From Austropuccinia psidii (lineage: Eukaryota > Basidiomycota > Pucciniomycetes > Pucciniales > Sphaerophragmiaceae), in contig JALGQZ010000013.1 of NCBI GenBank assembly GCA_023105745.1, forward strand, positions 18,513,105 to 18,577,104: a stretch of DNA of 64,000 nt. Direction: 5' to 3'. Shown piece after piece: positions 44,531 through 54,633 of this stretch. The first letter of the stretch is position 1. Each line of letters begins with the position of its first letter. The notes under the pieces are model-generated. The model was not told the origin of the DNA, made no database searches, and saw nothing but the letters and a program-made list of their open reading frames with translations. A program made the translations under genes and the position numbers.

Positions 44531-45850
44531 ATGCCAGTTGAACATTCACCTCCTGCAAGACAGACCAGATCTCAGGCCAGAACTCAAGCTGTTCTGACTC
44601 CAACTCCAAGGGCTCCTCTTGACGGTACCCCAGCAGTTTCTCAACTGAGGGCCAGATTGGACAGAGGACCCACTTTGGAAGGAGCAGCACCATCCAGGAA
44701 GGAAGGAAGAGGGCCAAGGAGATCAATCTCATTATCAGGAGTGGTTGGCGGATTCCCAGGACTTTCAAGAACCAGTCTCAAGGTTCAAGGTGAAGATGAT
44801 GAAGAGGAGGAGGAGAATTCTGTGGAAGAGGAAGAGTCTAATGGAACGGAGGCTGCTCCTGCTCCTGTGGGAGCATCTGAAGGCACCAGAGGACCAACTC
44901 TAGCCCAGTCTGATCAGCCTGTCTCTCATCAGTCTGAACCATCTTTATTGGCCATCATGCAGCAGATGACTCAAATTATGGCCAATCTTCAAGCAGCTTC
45001 TTCCTCTGAGTCATCAAGACCACCAGCCTTCAAGACTCCCTCTATGAAGGCTCCAGAATGCTTTGATGGGACTCAGCCCTTCAAAGTCAGAAGCTTCATT
45101 CAATATTGTCAACTCATCTTTCATAATGATCCGGCAAACTTCTCTCAAGACAGAAAGAAGGTTCTTTATGCCACTTCATTCTTAGTTGGCAGGGCTGCAA
45201 AATGGATTGAGCCTTATCTTTCCAATCTCAATAATCAAGACTCAAGCTACCTTCTCAATTCCTGGCCACTGTTTGAATCCCAATTGTTCACTTTATTTGG
45301 AGACCCAAATGAAGTTAGAAAAGCTGAAGCAGAATTGGACGGCCTTAGGATGAAAGAAGGTGGGCATGGTGCTTTATATATTGCCAATTTCAGGAGTTTG
45401 GTTTCAAGAATTGGGGATTGGGGTGAAAGGGCTCTTATTCATCATTTCAGGAAAGGTATGGCCTCCAGAATTCTGGATCAATTAGCCTCCCATCCTTCAA
45501 ATATTGATTCTCTTCAAGACTTAATGGACGTCAGCCTGGAATTTGATACCAGGTACCATGAGAGGCAAAAGGAGAAGAAGCCTGAAGCCTTGAAGTCTCA
45601 CTCTTCTCATCATCAAGTTTCTTCAAGCTCAAGGCATAAGAAGAAATTTCATTCTCAAAAGCGGGACAAGCCCCATTCTTCCTTGTTGAATGAGGACTTC
45701 AAGTTGAAGGGTTCTGAAAAAGAGAGAAGAATCAAAAAGGGCTTGTGTACCTATTGTGGTGGGAAGCATAGTCTTGAGTCCTGTGTCAAAAGGCCTCAAA
45801 ATAAGCTTACCCAACCGTCAGGCAGTTCTCCCAGCCAGGGAAAAGCCTGA
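44531..45850 (+). CDS. Gypsy-2 Gag polyprotein
   Basis: 439 codons, ATG at 44531 (MPVEHSPPARQTRSQ). An N-terminal disordered part with an Asp/Glu run (about residues 88-107) is followed by a capsid domain, residues about 165-320 (FKTPSMKAPECFDGTQPFK, WIEPYLSNLNN, ESQLFTLFGDPNEVRKAEAE, IGDWGERALIHHFRKGM). A basic linker follows, then a zinc knuckle at about residue 406 (CTYCGGKHSLESC, CX2CX3HX4C). The frame is complete, unlike the copy at 21918-23277. It ends QGKA with the slippery sequence overlapping its last codons. Gag assembles the cytoplasmic particle and packages RNA. Confidence 0.9.
   Translation: MPVEHSPPARQTRSQARTQAVLTPTPRAPLDGTPAVSQLRARLDRGPTLEGAAPSRKEGRGPRRSISLSGVVGGFPGLSRTSLKVQGEDDEEEEENSVEEEESNGTEAAPAPVGASEGTRGPTLAQSDQPVSHQSEPSLLAIMQQMTQIMANLQAASSSESSRPPAFKTPSMKAPECFDGTQPFKVRSFIQYCQLIFHNDPANFSQDRKKVLYATSFLVGRAAKWIEPYLSNLNNQDSSYLLNSWPLFESQLFTLFGDPNEVRKAEAELDGLRMKEGGHGALYIANFRSLVSRIGDWGERALIHHFRKGMASRILDQLASHPSNIDSLQDLMDVSLEFDTRYHERQKEKKPEALKSHSSHHQVSSSSRHKKKFHSQKRDKPHSSLLNEDFKLKGSEKERRIKKGLCTYCGGKHSLESCVKRPQNKLTQPSGSSPSQGKA
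45838..45844 (+). promoter_or_regulatory. Putative -1 frameshift site GGGAAAA
   Basis: In the gag frame: CAG GGA AAA GCC TGA. Pol is open in the -1 frame across this point (GGG AAA AGC CTG AGT GAA). G GGA AAA has the heptamer form, and GGGAAAC is a known retroviral site. The site lies 3 bases before the gag stop codon. The same sequence is found in the short-LTR copy. Confidence 0.6.
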
Positions 45851-48800
45851 GTGAAGATCATGTTGTGTTCAATGGTCTTCACAGTTTTCCTTCCAGAGCA
45901 CAATTGTGCATTCTGAATACTGGTGTCAAAAATTCTCTTAAATTTTTTGTGTTTTCTTCTCTTTCTGATGTTTTTTACAATATTCTCATTGATTCTGGTG
46001 CTACACACTCATTTATTGCAAAGCAGTTTGTTCACAAGTACTCATTGACTACGTCAGAGCTTCCAGAGAAGATTCCTCTTATCATTTTGGACTCCTCTGA
46101 GTCCCCTTCCTTATTTGTGACTCACCATACTAAATATATGGTTGAGCTCCCTTCCTTCCCAAGCTTTGAATGGGACTTTTTAGTCATTGATACTCCCAAG
46201 GGAGAAGACCTCATATTGGGCTTTGACTTTCTCAATCATTTTAATCCTTCTATTGATTGGAGGCAAGGGCTGATCACCTTTAATCCTGATCATTTGGACT
46301 ATTCTGATCCTTCTAATTCTGTCCGTAATGACCTTTCTTCTGCCAAGTCTTGTGCAGCTCTGGGTGGTGATTCTAGAACACCATCATTTCCGTCTTCTGT
46401 CCATATTCCTTCCCTTGATTCCCCACAGTCATTACTATCTCCTAGAGCTGAAGTCTTCAAAGAGATTCAAGATGTTGGAGAAGATAATTCTGTATCTTCA
46501 CTTCACCTCTTATTTGGGAATATGGACCTTCCTCCTTCATCTTATCATGACTCCCTGGAGGAGTTGTGGGATGAAGAGGAAGAGCCAGAAGAAGTAGAAA
46601 CCGTGATGAAGGTTGTTCCTTCTGTCTATCACCAGTACTTGGATGTATTCTCCAAGGTGAAAGCAGAGAAACTTCCTCCTCACCATGCCTGTGATCATCA
46701 TATTGAGCTGGAGGGGTCTCTACCTCCAGTTGGGGTGATCTACTCTTTATCCAAACAAGAGTCAGATACACTCAGGGCCTACATTTCAGAGAATGTAGAG
46801 AAAGGTTTCATCTGGCCAAGCTCCTCTTCTACAGGAGCACCTGTTCTTTTTGTCAAAAAGAAAGATGGTGGCCTCCATTTGTGTGTTGATTACCGCAAAC
46901 TCAATGCTGTTACTAGGAAGAACAAGTATCCTGTTCCTCCTATGAATCAGCTTCTCAATGTCTTTAATGGTTCTTCTATCTTCTCCAAGATTGATTTGCG
47001 TGGTGCATATAACCTGCTCAGAATCAAGGAGGGTGATGAACATTTGACCTGTTTTAGAACTAAATATGGTAGTTATGAGTACTTGGTTATGCCGTTTGGG
47101 CTCACCAATGCTCCTGCTTCTTTTCAAAATCTTGTCAATGATATCTTCCAAGATTTGCTTGATGTTTATGTTGTGGTTTATTTAGACGACATTATGGTCT
47201 TTTCCAAGTCTGAGGAAGAGCATGTCACTCATGTGTCCACTGTTCTTTCCAGACTTAGGGCCAATAATATTTTTGCTAAGGTGTCCAAATGCCTTTTTCA
47301 TGTCTCTAGTGTTGAATACCTTGGTTATATTGTTTCTGCTGAAGGCCTCAAGATGTACCAAGCAAAAGTCCAGCAGATTCTCATTTGGCCTCCTCCAAGA
47401 AACCTCAAGGCACTTCAATCCTTTCTTGGCTTTGCCAATTTTTACCGCCGTTTCATCAAGAATTATTCAAAGAAGATCAGTTCACTCACCAGCTTCCTCA
47501 AGAAAGATTCCTGTTTCCCCCTCAATGAGGAAGCTCTTAGTCAGTTTCATCAACTCGGAGAGGCTTTCACCACCGCTCCAATCCTTCTCTACCCACCATT
47601 GTAGAGACCGATGCATCCGATTATGCCTTGGGTGCTGTACTGAGTCAGGTTTCTGACTCAGGAAAACATCCCATTGCATTCAACAGCCGCAAGCTTATTC
47701 CAGCGGAGCTCAACTATGAGATTCATGACAAGGAACTCCTTGGCATAGTCTGGGCTCTCAAGCGCTGGAGGGCTTTTCTTCTTTCTCTGTCTTCCCCTTT
47801 TGAAGTTCTCACCAATCATTCTTCTCTTCAGTACCTTATGTCATCAAAGATCCTTACTCGCCGTCAAGCCCGTTGGGCTGAATTCCTTTCTGAATTTTAT
47901 TTCTCAATCACTTACCGCCCTGGCCACCTGGCTACTCTTCCGGATGCTTTATCATGTTGGGACGACGTTTATCTGGAGAGGGGGGAGGATTTCATCAGCA
48001 AGAATCCAATGAATTTTCAGCAACTCATTAAGCAAGATGAAGTTCAACCCTCAAAGTTCTTTGAAGTCAAGGTGGAGTCATTTTCAAATCTGATTGACTC
48101 AATTCAGAAGGCAGTATGGCAAGATCCTCAGTACAGAAGTATCCTTGAAGATTTGGGTAAAGGTAAATCTGTCCAAGATTATTCTCTTGATTCCTCCTCT
48201 CAGCTTCTTCTCTTCAAAGAACGGGTGGTAGTCCCAAATGACTCCACAATTCAACTCAGCATTCTTCAAAAGCGTCATGATTCTCCCCTAGCTGGACACC
48301 CTGGCCAAGAGAAGACTCTCAAACTTGTCAAGCGGGATTTCCACTGGTCCCGCATGACTCAATTAATCAAGGATTATGTTTCATCCTGTCAACAGTGTTC
48401 AAGAAACAAGAATATTCATCATAAGAAGTTTGGATTCCTCAAGCCTCTTCCAATTCCAAATGGTCCTTGGATTTGTCTCTCAATGGATTTCATCACTCAA
48501 CTGCCACTGTACAATTCCTTTGACTCAATCCTTGTCATAGTGGACAGATTCTCAAAAATGGCGGTTTTTATTCCAACAATGTCTTCAATCACTTCACTGG
48601 ATTTGGCCCATTTATTCATCAAGAATATTTTCTCAAAGCATGGCCTTCCATCAAGCATTGTCAGTGATAGAGGTTCACTCTTCGTTTCTTCCTTCTGGAC
48701 CAATCTTTGTCAGAAGCTCAAGATTTCAAGAGACTTGTCAACTGCTTATCATCCAGAAACTGATGGACAGACAGAGAGGGTAAATCAGATACTAGAACAG

Positions 48801-49550
48801 TATCTTCGGATGTATGTCAGTTATCATCAAGATGATTGGAACACCTGGCTCCCTCTGGCTGAATTTGCCTACAATAATTCTGATCACTCTTCAACCAAGC
48901 AACCACCGTTTTTCACTGTTTATGGAAGAGATCCACAATTTGATTCAGTTCACATCACTCAAGATACTCCTGCTGGAAAGTTATCAACAAAAATCCAATC
49001 AGTACAGCAAGATGTCAAGAGAGAACTTGAAATCGCCATAAACCGGTTTAAGAGGTATGCAGATAAAGGTAGAGCAAGTCCACCTGTTTTCAATCCTGGT
49101 GACATGGTATGGCTTTCTTCCAAGAACATCAAATAAACCAGACCCACCAAGAAACTATCCGCAAGATGGTTGGGTCCTTTTCCAATCTTGAAGAAAGTCA
49201 GTTCTCATGCTTACCACCTCAAGCTTCCATCTCAATGGAAATCCATCCACCCAGTCTTCCATATCTCACTTTTGGAACCAGTCAAGACATCAACAATCCC
49301 AAATCGGCATCAAGAGCCTCCTCCTCCAATCATCATTGAAGAAGAAGAGGAATGGGAAGTCTCTCAAATACTGGACTCAAAGCTCAAGAGAAGAAAATTA
49401 TGGTATCTGGTGGAATTGAAAGGTTTCAGTCAAGACCCAGAAAGATCCACTTGGGAACCAGCCAAAAACCTCAAGAATTGTCCTGAACTTGTCAAAGATT
49501 TTCATTATTTATATCCTGACAAGCTGGGTCCCAATTCTTCAAAAGCTTGA
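45851..49550 (+). pseudogene. Gypsy-2 pol (protease to chromodomain), frameshifted
   Basis: The -1 frame opens before the gag stop and holds retropepsin IDSGATHSFIA (about 45988), RT with CVDYRKLNAVTRKNKYPVPP and an intact YLDDIMVF (about 47178). A one-base deletion near 47591-47597 moves the rest into the next frame: RNase H (DASDYALGAV; the later DH motif reads LTNHSSLQ), then integrase HHCC and core (SMDFITQLP, SDRGSLFVS, TERVNQILEQ). A TAA at 49134-49136 follows SSKNIK, and the same frame continues to 49550 with the chromodomain (EEWEVSQILDSKLKRRKLWY, VELKGF with Trp changed to Leu). No ATG is needed because pol is probably expressed by frameshifting. Confidence 0.9.
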
Positions 49551-50339
49551 TTCATTTATAGTGCTTGGTGGGGAGAGGAATTACCAAAAGTAAGTCCCAC
49601 TCCTGGTATGCACCTTTTGGGGTATTCTACCCTTATCTGTTGTAAGCATCACCTTGGCCACTCTGTGAGCACTTTGCAATTTTGGACACAGATCTTGGCC
49701 TGGCTTTTCAACATTCGATTCCAAAATTATGGCCATTTTCACTTGGAAAAATGGACCATTCACCCTTTTACTTCTTTTCCAAGTTTCCCAATTCAATTCA
49801 CTCCTTAACAAGTTTGTTTTTCTTTTATGGCACTGGCGGGATTGGCAACTACCAAAAGTAAGTTCCTCTCCCGGTGTGCACTTCCCTGAGGGGTCTACAA
49901 TCTGTCCAAAACATCACCTTGGCCACTTTGTGAGCACCTGGCATCAAATCTCTTTTCCAGGTACCCTGGCCACTCTCAATTCAATTCTCAAAATCCGTGA
50001 TGAAGATTGGACTCTCCCTCAAAATTTTTCTTTTTATTTCTTTTTCTGTTTTGTTTCATTTTCTTTTATTTTCTTTCTTTATCATTTCAATTTTCTTTCA
50101 TTATAATCTTTATGCCAAAATTCTACGTCAATTCAATCCTTCAACATTTTCAAAGCCAAATGTCAAGAGAAGACTACGTCAACCTCAATTCATATGCCAA
50201 CACTATTATCAGTTCAAAATTTTTCTTTTCAAAGATCAAATACCTCTGGAATCCCTCCGCCCAATCCATCTTAATAGCCTCAACAGGCTTCTAGCTTATC
50301 TTGGTGCTCAGGAGCTCACCATTCAAGGTAGGGAGGTAC
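49551..50339 (+). other. Gypsy-2 3' UTR with duplicated module
   Basis: 49561-49672 and 49827-49937 are two copies of a block that runs GTGCTTGGTGGGGAGAGG, ACCAAAAGTAAGT, TGCACC..TTTTGGGG and TCACCTTGGCCACTCTGTGA. The same block occurs twice in the 3' UTR of the minus-strand Gypsy-2. A pyrimidine-rich stretch (50010-50110) and the polypurine tract (about 50326-50339) follow. ORFs of up to 210 codons here extend into the LTR and look incidental. Confidence 0.7.
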
Positions 50340-51531
50340 TGTCACAATCACGAGTTTTGGCCCTCCTCCTTGATGGCTGCGGCAATCCAACCTGGAGCCA
50401 AGATGGGGCCAATTGGTCACGTCATGTCATTTATGGCCAATTGGCCCCCTTGGGTGTTTTATTGTTTTTACGCCATAGCCCCTCTCAACCATCATTTATG
50501 GCCTCAGGCCATATCCTGCCATCATTGGCCTTCTTGGCCAATTTCCACCTCACCAACCCCCAGGCCTTCATCTTTTCTTTTGGGCCTGGGGGGGTCCTTT
50601 TATCTTCCAGGGGGTTCTGGACCCCCTAGCCATCATCATTGGCCCCTGGCCAACCCCTTTCATTATGGGGGTTTTGGCCTAAATGGCCTTTTTGGGCCAT
50701 TTAGGCCCCCTACGGACCGTGGGCCGCGGTCCGCGGTCCGTAGGCCAATTAGGCCCCTTTTGGCCTAATCCAATGAGGCCAGCCACCTAGGCCCCAAACC
50801 ACAATTGGGACCACCTGAGCCAATTTTGGCCATGACCTCCTTGGACCCAAAAATGACCAAATCCCTCTTGGACACCCTTTTTGGCCATGGACCACCATGG
50901 CCTCTGGCAACCACCAGAGGCCACCAGATAAGCTCAGCAAGCCTTCCCCTCAACTTAAGGGGAATTCTTTCCTTTCCTTCATGCACTCCGTACTCAAGAT
51001 TGCAGGTGTGGTGCATATATGGTATTATATACCATTATGCACCATTTTTACTCAGCAATCCAATGGTGACGTTTTCAGGACCCAATTCCACCTTTCCATT
51101 TCAAGGTCCATAACTCCAACGCCCATTTCGAAGGAGGACTTTTCAGCTCATCAGTCTGGCAATCCATGGCAGCAATTCAGAAGATCATTCAAGGATCCCA
51201 ACCACCTGTACCTGCAGGAGTTGGGTTGGTACAATTCATTCAGGATTATTCTAAGGTCAATTCTCAAGAGGTATTACATCATTTAAATCAGTTGTCAAGA
51301 CATCAAGTATTCAATACTCCTTGGACAACCCAATTCATCCGTACAGGCCTTATTCAATCAGCCTGTATGGCCTTGGCCCAATTGGGCCATTTCTTATTCC
51401 ACTGTGTGAATTCCATCACACAGTTCAAATTTCAAGATGGCCAGAACTGTATTTCTTGATTCGGAAAATACAGTCATTGATCCACCTTCCAGGATCAATC
51501 TTTCAGCTTTTCACATATACCGGCCACCTTT
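50340..51531 (+). repeat. Gypsy-2 3' LTR, left part
   Basis: TGTCACAATCACGAG start, co-linear with 42148. It has shorter forms in the GC palindrome region (50711-50750) and around 50790. It is interrupted after CCGGCCACCTTT, where Gypsy-1 begins. Confidence 0.95.
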
Positions 51532-52969
51532 TGTCAGCCTGTGACTCAAAACCAGAGCACAAGCATGACAGCCAAAATACCATAAATCAATGGTATAGCC
51601 AAAATACCACCAGAACATGGAGCTGAGCCAAATTAGCTCAAAAGGTATCAAAAGAAAGAGGAAACTCACCCCTTTCTGAAAATATAAGTCCCATCACCAT
51701 AGGACAAGAAATAACAAAGTTATTCCTGCCCAAAGTTATTGCTGAGCATAAACCTTAATTTTCACCTCTCATCTAAAATCTAGAAGGAGAGGCTTAACCC
51801 CATCAAATGGGTATTCAAAATGAAGCTCTAAGCCAGGGCTATCCAATGGTGCCAACCAAACTGAGCTAGCACCAGTATAACTTGAGTTATGGTCAAATTC
51901 AGGCCAAATAAGGGTGAACAAAACATTCACCTCTCATCTAACTTTTACAGTTTTAGTGTGAGATACCTAAAGTGGGGTCTTTTTGGAAAGAGCACAATCA
52001 GGGCTATCTGATGGTGTCATCCATTTCCTCATATCTCAACAAGAACAGAAGTTATTGGCCAAACAAGCTTAATACAGCTTTTGCCCAAAACACGCCAATG
52101 TATAAAAACACTTGTACATGGGATAACTTTGCCATATTTAAGGATAACCTTGTCAAGTTGGGTACCATTGTATAGAGCTCATACAGGGCTATTCAATGAA
52201 CCAACTTTGAGCTTGATACCCCAAAAACTGACAGAATTATGACAATTTTAAGGTAAAAATCCCACCTGCTGTCATATACAGCCTTACCATGGGATAATAC
52301 CCTATAACCATGAATATGAGGTGTCAAATAGACAAAGAAGCATGTTTTTACTTCAATACCTCATATGTCAGTCAATACTGGGGTCCCATACAGTTTCTGT
52401 ACAGCATTCTACGCGTCATACACGTCAGAATCAGGCTGTGAGGTCCCCAGATGAAAATTTTCACCCTGTATTGGTGAAAACTGCCCAGATGTGGTTTCAA
52501 AACCGCATCTGAGCCCATAACAGGGTATACAGGCTGTTTGCAAACCACAAGCCTGTCATGAGGAGTGAAAAATCTTCACTTCCTCTACGTGAAAAGGTCT
52601 AACAACCTTTTCACCTCAATTTCAGGATAAAAGGAGGGCTTTTCACTGCCAAAACCCTTTCCTCATCCTGCTCTTGAATACCCTACGTAGTAAACTGTCA
52701 AAAACAGTTTTACTCTTGGGTAATAAACAGGTATAATTATATATTTAATTATTGTAACTCTTATTATAGTAACCCAACTGGTAAGATTGCACCCTGGGTT
52801 CTCAATAGCGCTCACCACCACTATTTTCCAATAGTAGAACCCCTTAATTACATTATAAATCATCTTTTAAATCAAAAACTCTTATTATAAATCAATTTTC
52901 TACGTGTCACAGTCATAATTCTAGTTGTAAATACTCTTATTACTACTTCAATATAGACTCAGCCTGACA
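51532..52969 (+). repeat. Gypsy-1 5' LTR (mosaic)
   Basis: TGTCAGCCTGTGACTC to CAGCCTGACA. Its first 495 bases or so match its own 3' LTR closely. The remaining 940 match the solo LTR at 34156-35592 far better. ATTTTCACCCTGTATTGGTGAAAA near 52458 is a conserved inverted repeat (TTTTCACC/GGTGAAAA). Confidence 0.95.
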
Positions 52970-53564
52970 TTTTGGGGGCCTGGCCGTGTTTTTAACTTAT
53001 TTTTGACCTTTACAAGTAATTTTTTTCTCTTTTTATGATTTATTGACACCTGTTTCATCTTTTTAGGCGTCATTTTCTTTTATAAAATATATTTTATATA
53101 TATTTCTTTTTGAAAATCTAATAATACTCATATATTTAAGAGTATTTGTCTAGTGGCTAATAACCATAAGACCAGTATTTTTGGCGTGTTTTTGCATATT
53201 AAAACACATCGAGCCACTAATACAGTCCTGATTCTTAATTGAATTGAGACAGCTCATACTGATAAACCAACAGTTGAGGCGTGTTTGGGCACATTGTTAA
53301 CTCAATTACCCTGTAATACACCATCTTTTGACAGATTATACTTGCTGATAACAAGTATTCTGTAAGATATTGGTATACAAAACAGTATACCACTTATCAA
53401 TAAGCTGTATTTTTTGACGTGGAATTGTTAATTCAATTACACTGTCACTATACAAGGGCATATTGTAGTAAAATACAAGCCCAGAGGCCATTCTTAGACG
53501 TGCAAAACCAGCCTTCTAGGAAGTCTTAACTGACATAAGCCCTCTTTTTCCTGTTTTGATTCAG
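52970..53564 (+). other. Gypsy-1 leader with tRNA-Pro-like primer site and splice acceptor
   Basis: TGGGGGCCTGGCCGTG starts at 52973, 3 bases after the LTR. The first seven bases equal those of the tRNA-Pro primer site of murine retroviruses, and the implied discriminator base C fits eukaryotic tRNA-Pro. The leader ends CTGTTTTGATTCAG at 53564, a good 3' splice site directly before TG GAA GAA AAC. An upstream exon ending in A would create the ATG. The upstream donor is not identified. Confidence 0.5.
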
Positions 53565-54633
53565 TGGAAGAAAACTACATCCCACTTGAAACCCAGTCAC
53601 AGGCCAACACACCAGTGACACCCTCAGAACCAGAGGGCAGCAAGGGTAAAGGAAAAAGGCTTAGTGAAGGCCTCATTACAGCCAAGAAGTGGACACCAAT
53701 AGCCACTCAGAGGAGTAGAAAACCACGAAACTCTGCTTCAATACAAGGTAAACCAACCTTAACCACTTGTACAGGGAAGATTACAATTATTAACCCAGTT
53801 GTAACCTCCAAAGGCAAACTGCCCAAATCAGCAGATAACAAATTTGTACAAGGCACAGTCAAAGGTAAATACCCTAAGAACATAAAGTTTTTGACTGCTT
53901 GCAAACACTGATATGTCCCCTGCATACCTCAGAGACCTTGGCTTCCAAAGGAACCAGCCAGAGGACAGAGCAGGAATGTCTAGAACCAGAAGACCTGAAA
54001 GAAGACACATTGGACACAGTGGTGGATGGCAAAACAATGAGGGAGATAATATCAACCTTGCCATTCACACTCCAATTCAACAGAAACCTCAAACCAGAGG
54101 ACTGGAAGGATATGGATCAAGTTCTTCAAATCCACCAACTCCTCAAAGATTTGTTTCAATGGAGCATGGACAACAAGAGGTTCAACCTAGCAACTCACTG
54201 GGCAGAACTGGGATCAAGTTGCCAGAAGATCTGTCTCAAAGAGATAGACTCCAAAGACCTTATGGTAATCACCAAGGGTTGGAATCCTACCAGGCAGCAC
54301 AGACTCCTGGAGGCAAGGGCACAGAGGATAAGGGAGAATCAAGCCACTATCCAAGCTATAGAAGAACAGTTAACCCAGACAGGGCCTACTCAGATTCCTT
54401 CAGGTTCACAAGGAGCAAGCCAAATCAGCTCTCCAGTGGCTTCACACCATTCAGAAACCAGCAGATCAGTGGCCAAGAGTCACCATTCTTCACAATTCCA
54501 GGAAGTTTCCAGGAGAAGACAAGGCAACAAGGGCAAGAACAAAGCCTCTTTCAACCAGAGGAGGAAAGAGTCAGACCCCATGATCCAGAAGCTGTTAGAT
54601 TTGGTAAAAGAAGTACACAAGAACCAGAAGTAA
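53565..54633 (+). CDS. Spliced accessory ORF overlapping gag, Gypsy-1
   Basis: Exon 53565-53864 joins exon 53933-54633 after removal of a 68-bp intron, giving about 333 residues. The junction reads GTVK-ETLASKGTSQR. Exon 1 is Lys/Thr-rich and low complexity (TPVTPSEPEGSKGKGKR). Exon 2 has a structured-looking segment (TLPFTLQFNRNLKPEDWKDM, DLFQWSMDNKRFNLATHWAE, KEIDSKDLMVITKGWNPTRQ), then a Ser/Gln-rich and basic tail ending LLDLVKEVHKNQK. It overlaps the start of gag in another frame for 721 bases. No stop breaks it. I recall predicted A. psidii proteins that run across this same junction, but could not check. It has no clear start ATG inside, so initiation probably needs the upstream splice. 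It may be a second capsid or nucleic-acid-binding protein. Confidence 0.65.
53865..53932 (+). other. 68-bp intron containing the gag start codon
   Basis: Donor GTAAAT, branch-like CTGAT at 53908-53912, acceptor ACCTCAG ending at 53932. Size and signals are typical of fungal introns. ATG at 53913-53915, the start of gag, lies inside it. In the old copy near 30250 the donor has decayed to GTTAAT. Confidence 0.65.

Noticed and set aside
49997..50629. 210-codon plus-strand ORF spanning the 3' UTR and LTR
   Set aside because: It crosses the LTR start, part is repeated in the 5' LTR without the first half, and the pyrimidine-rich sequence explains the open frame.
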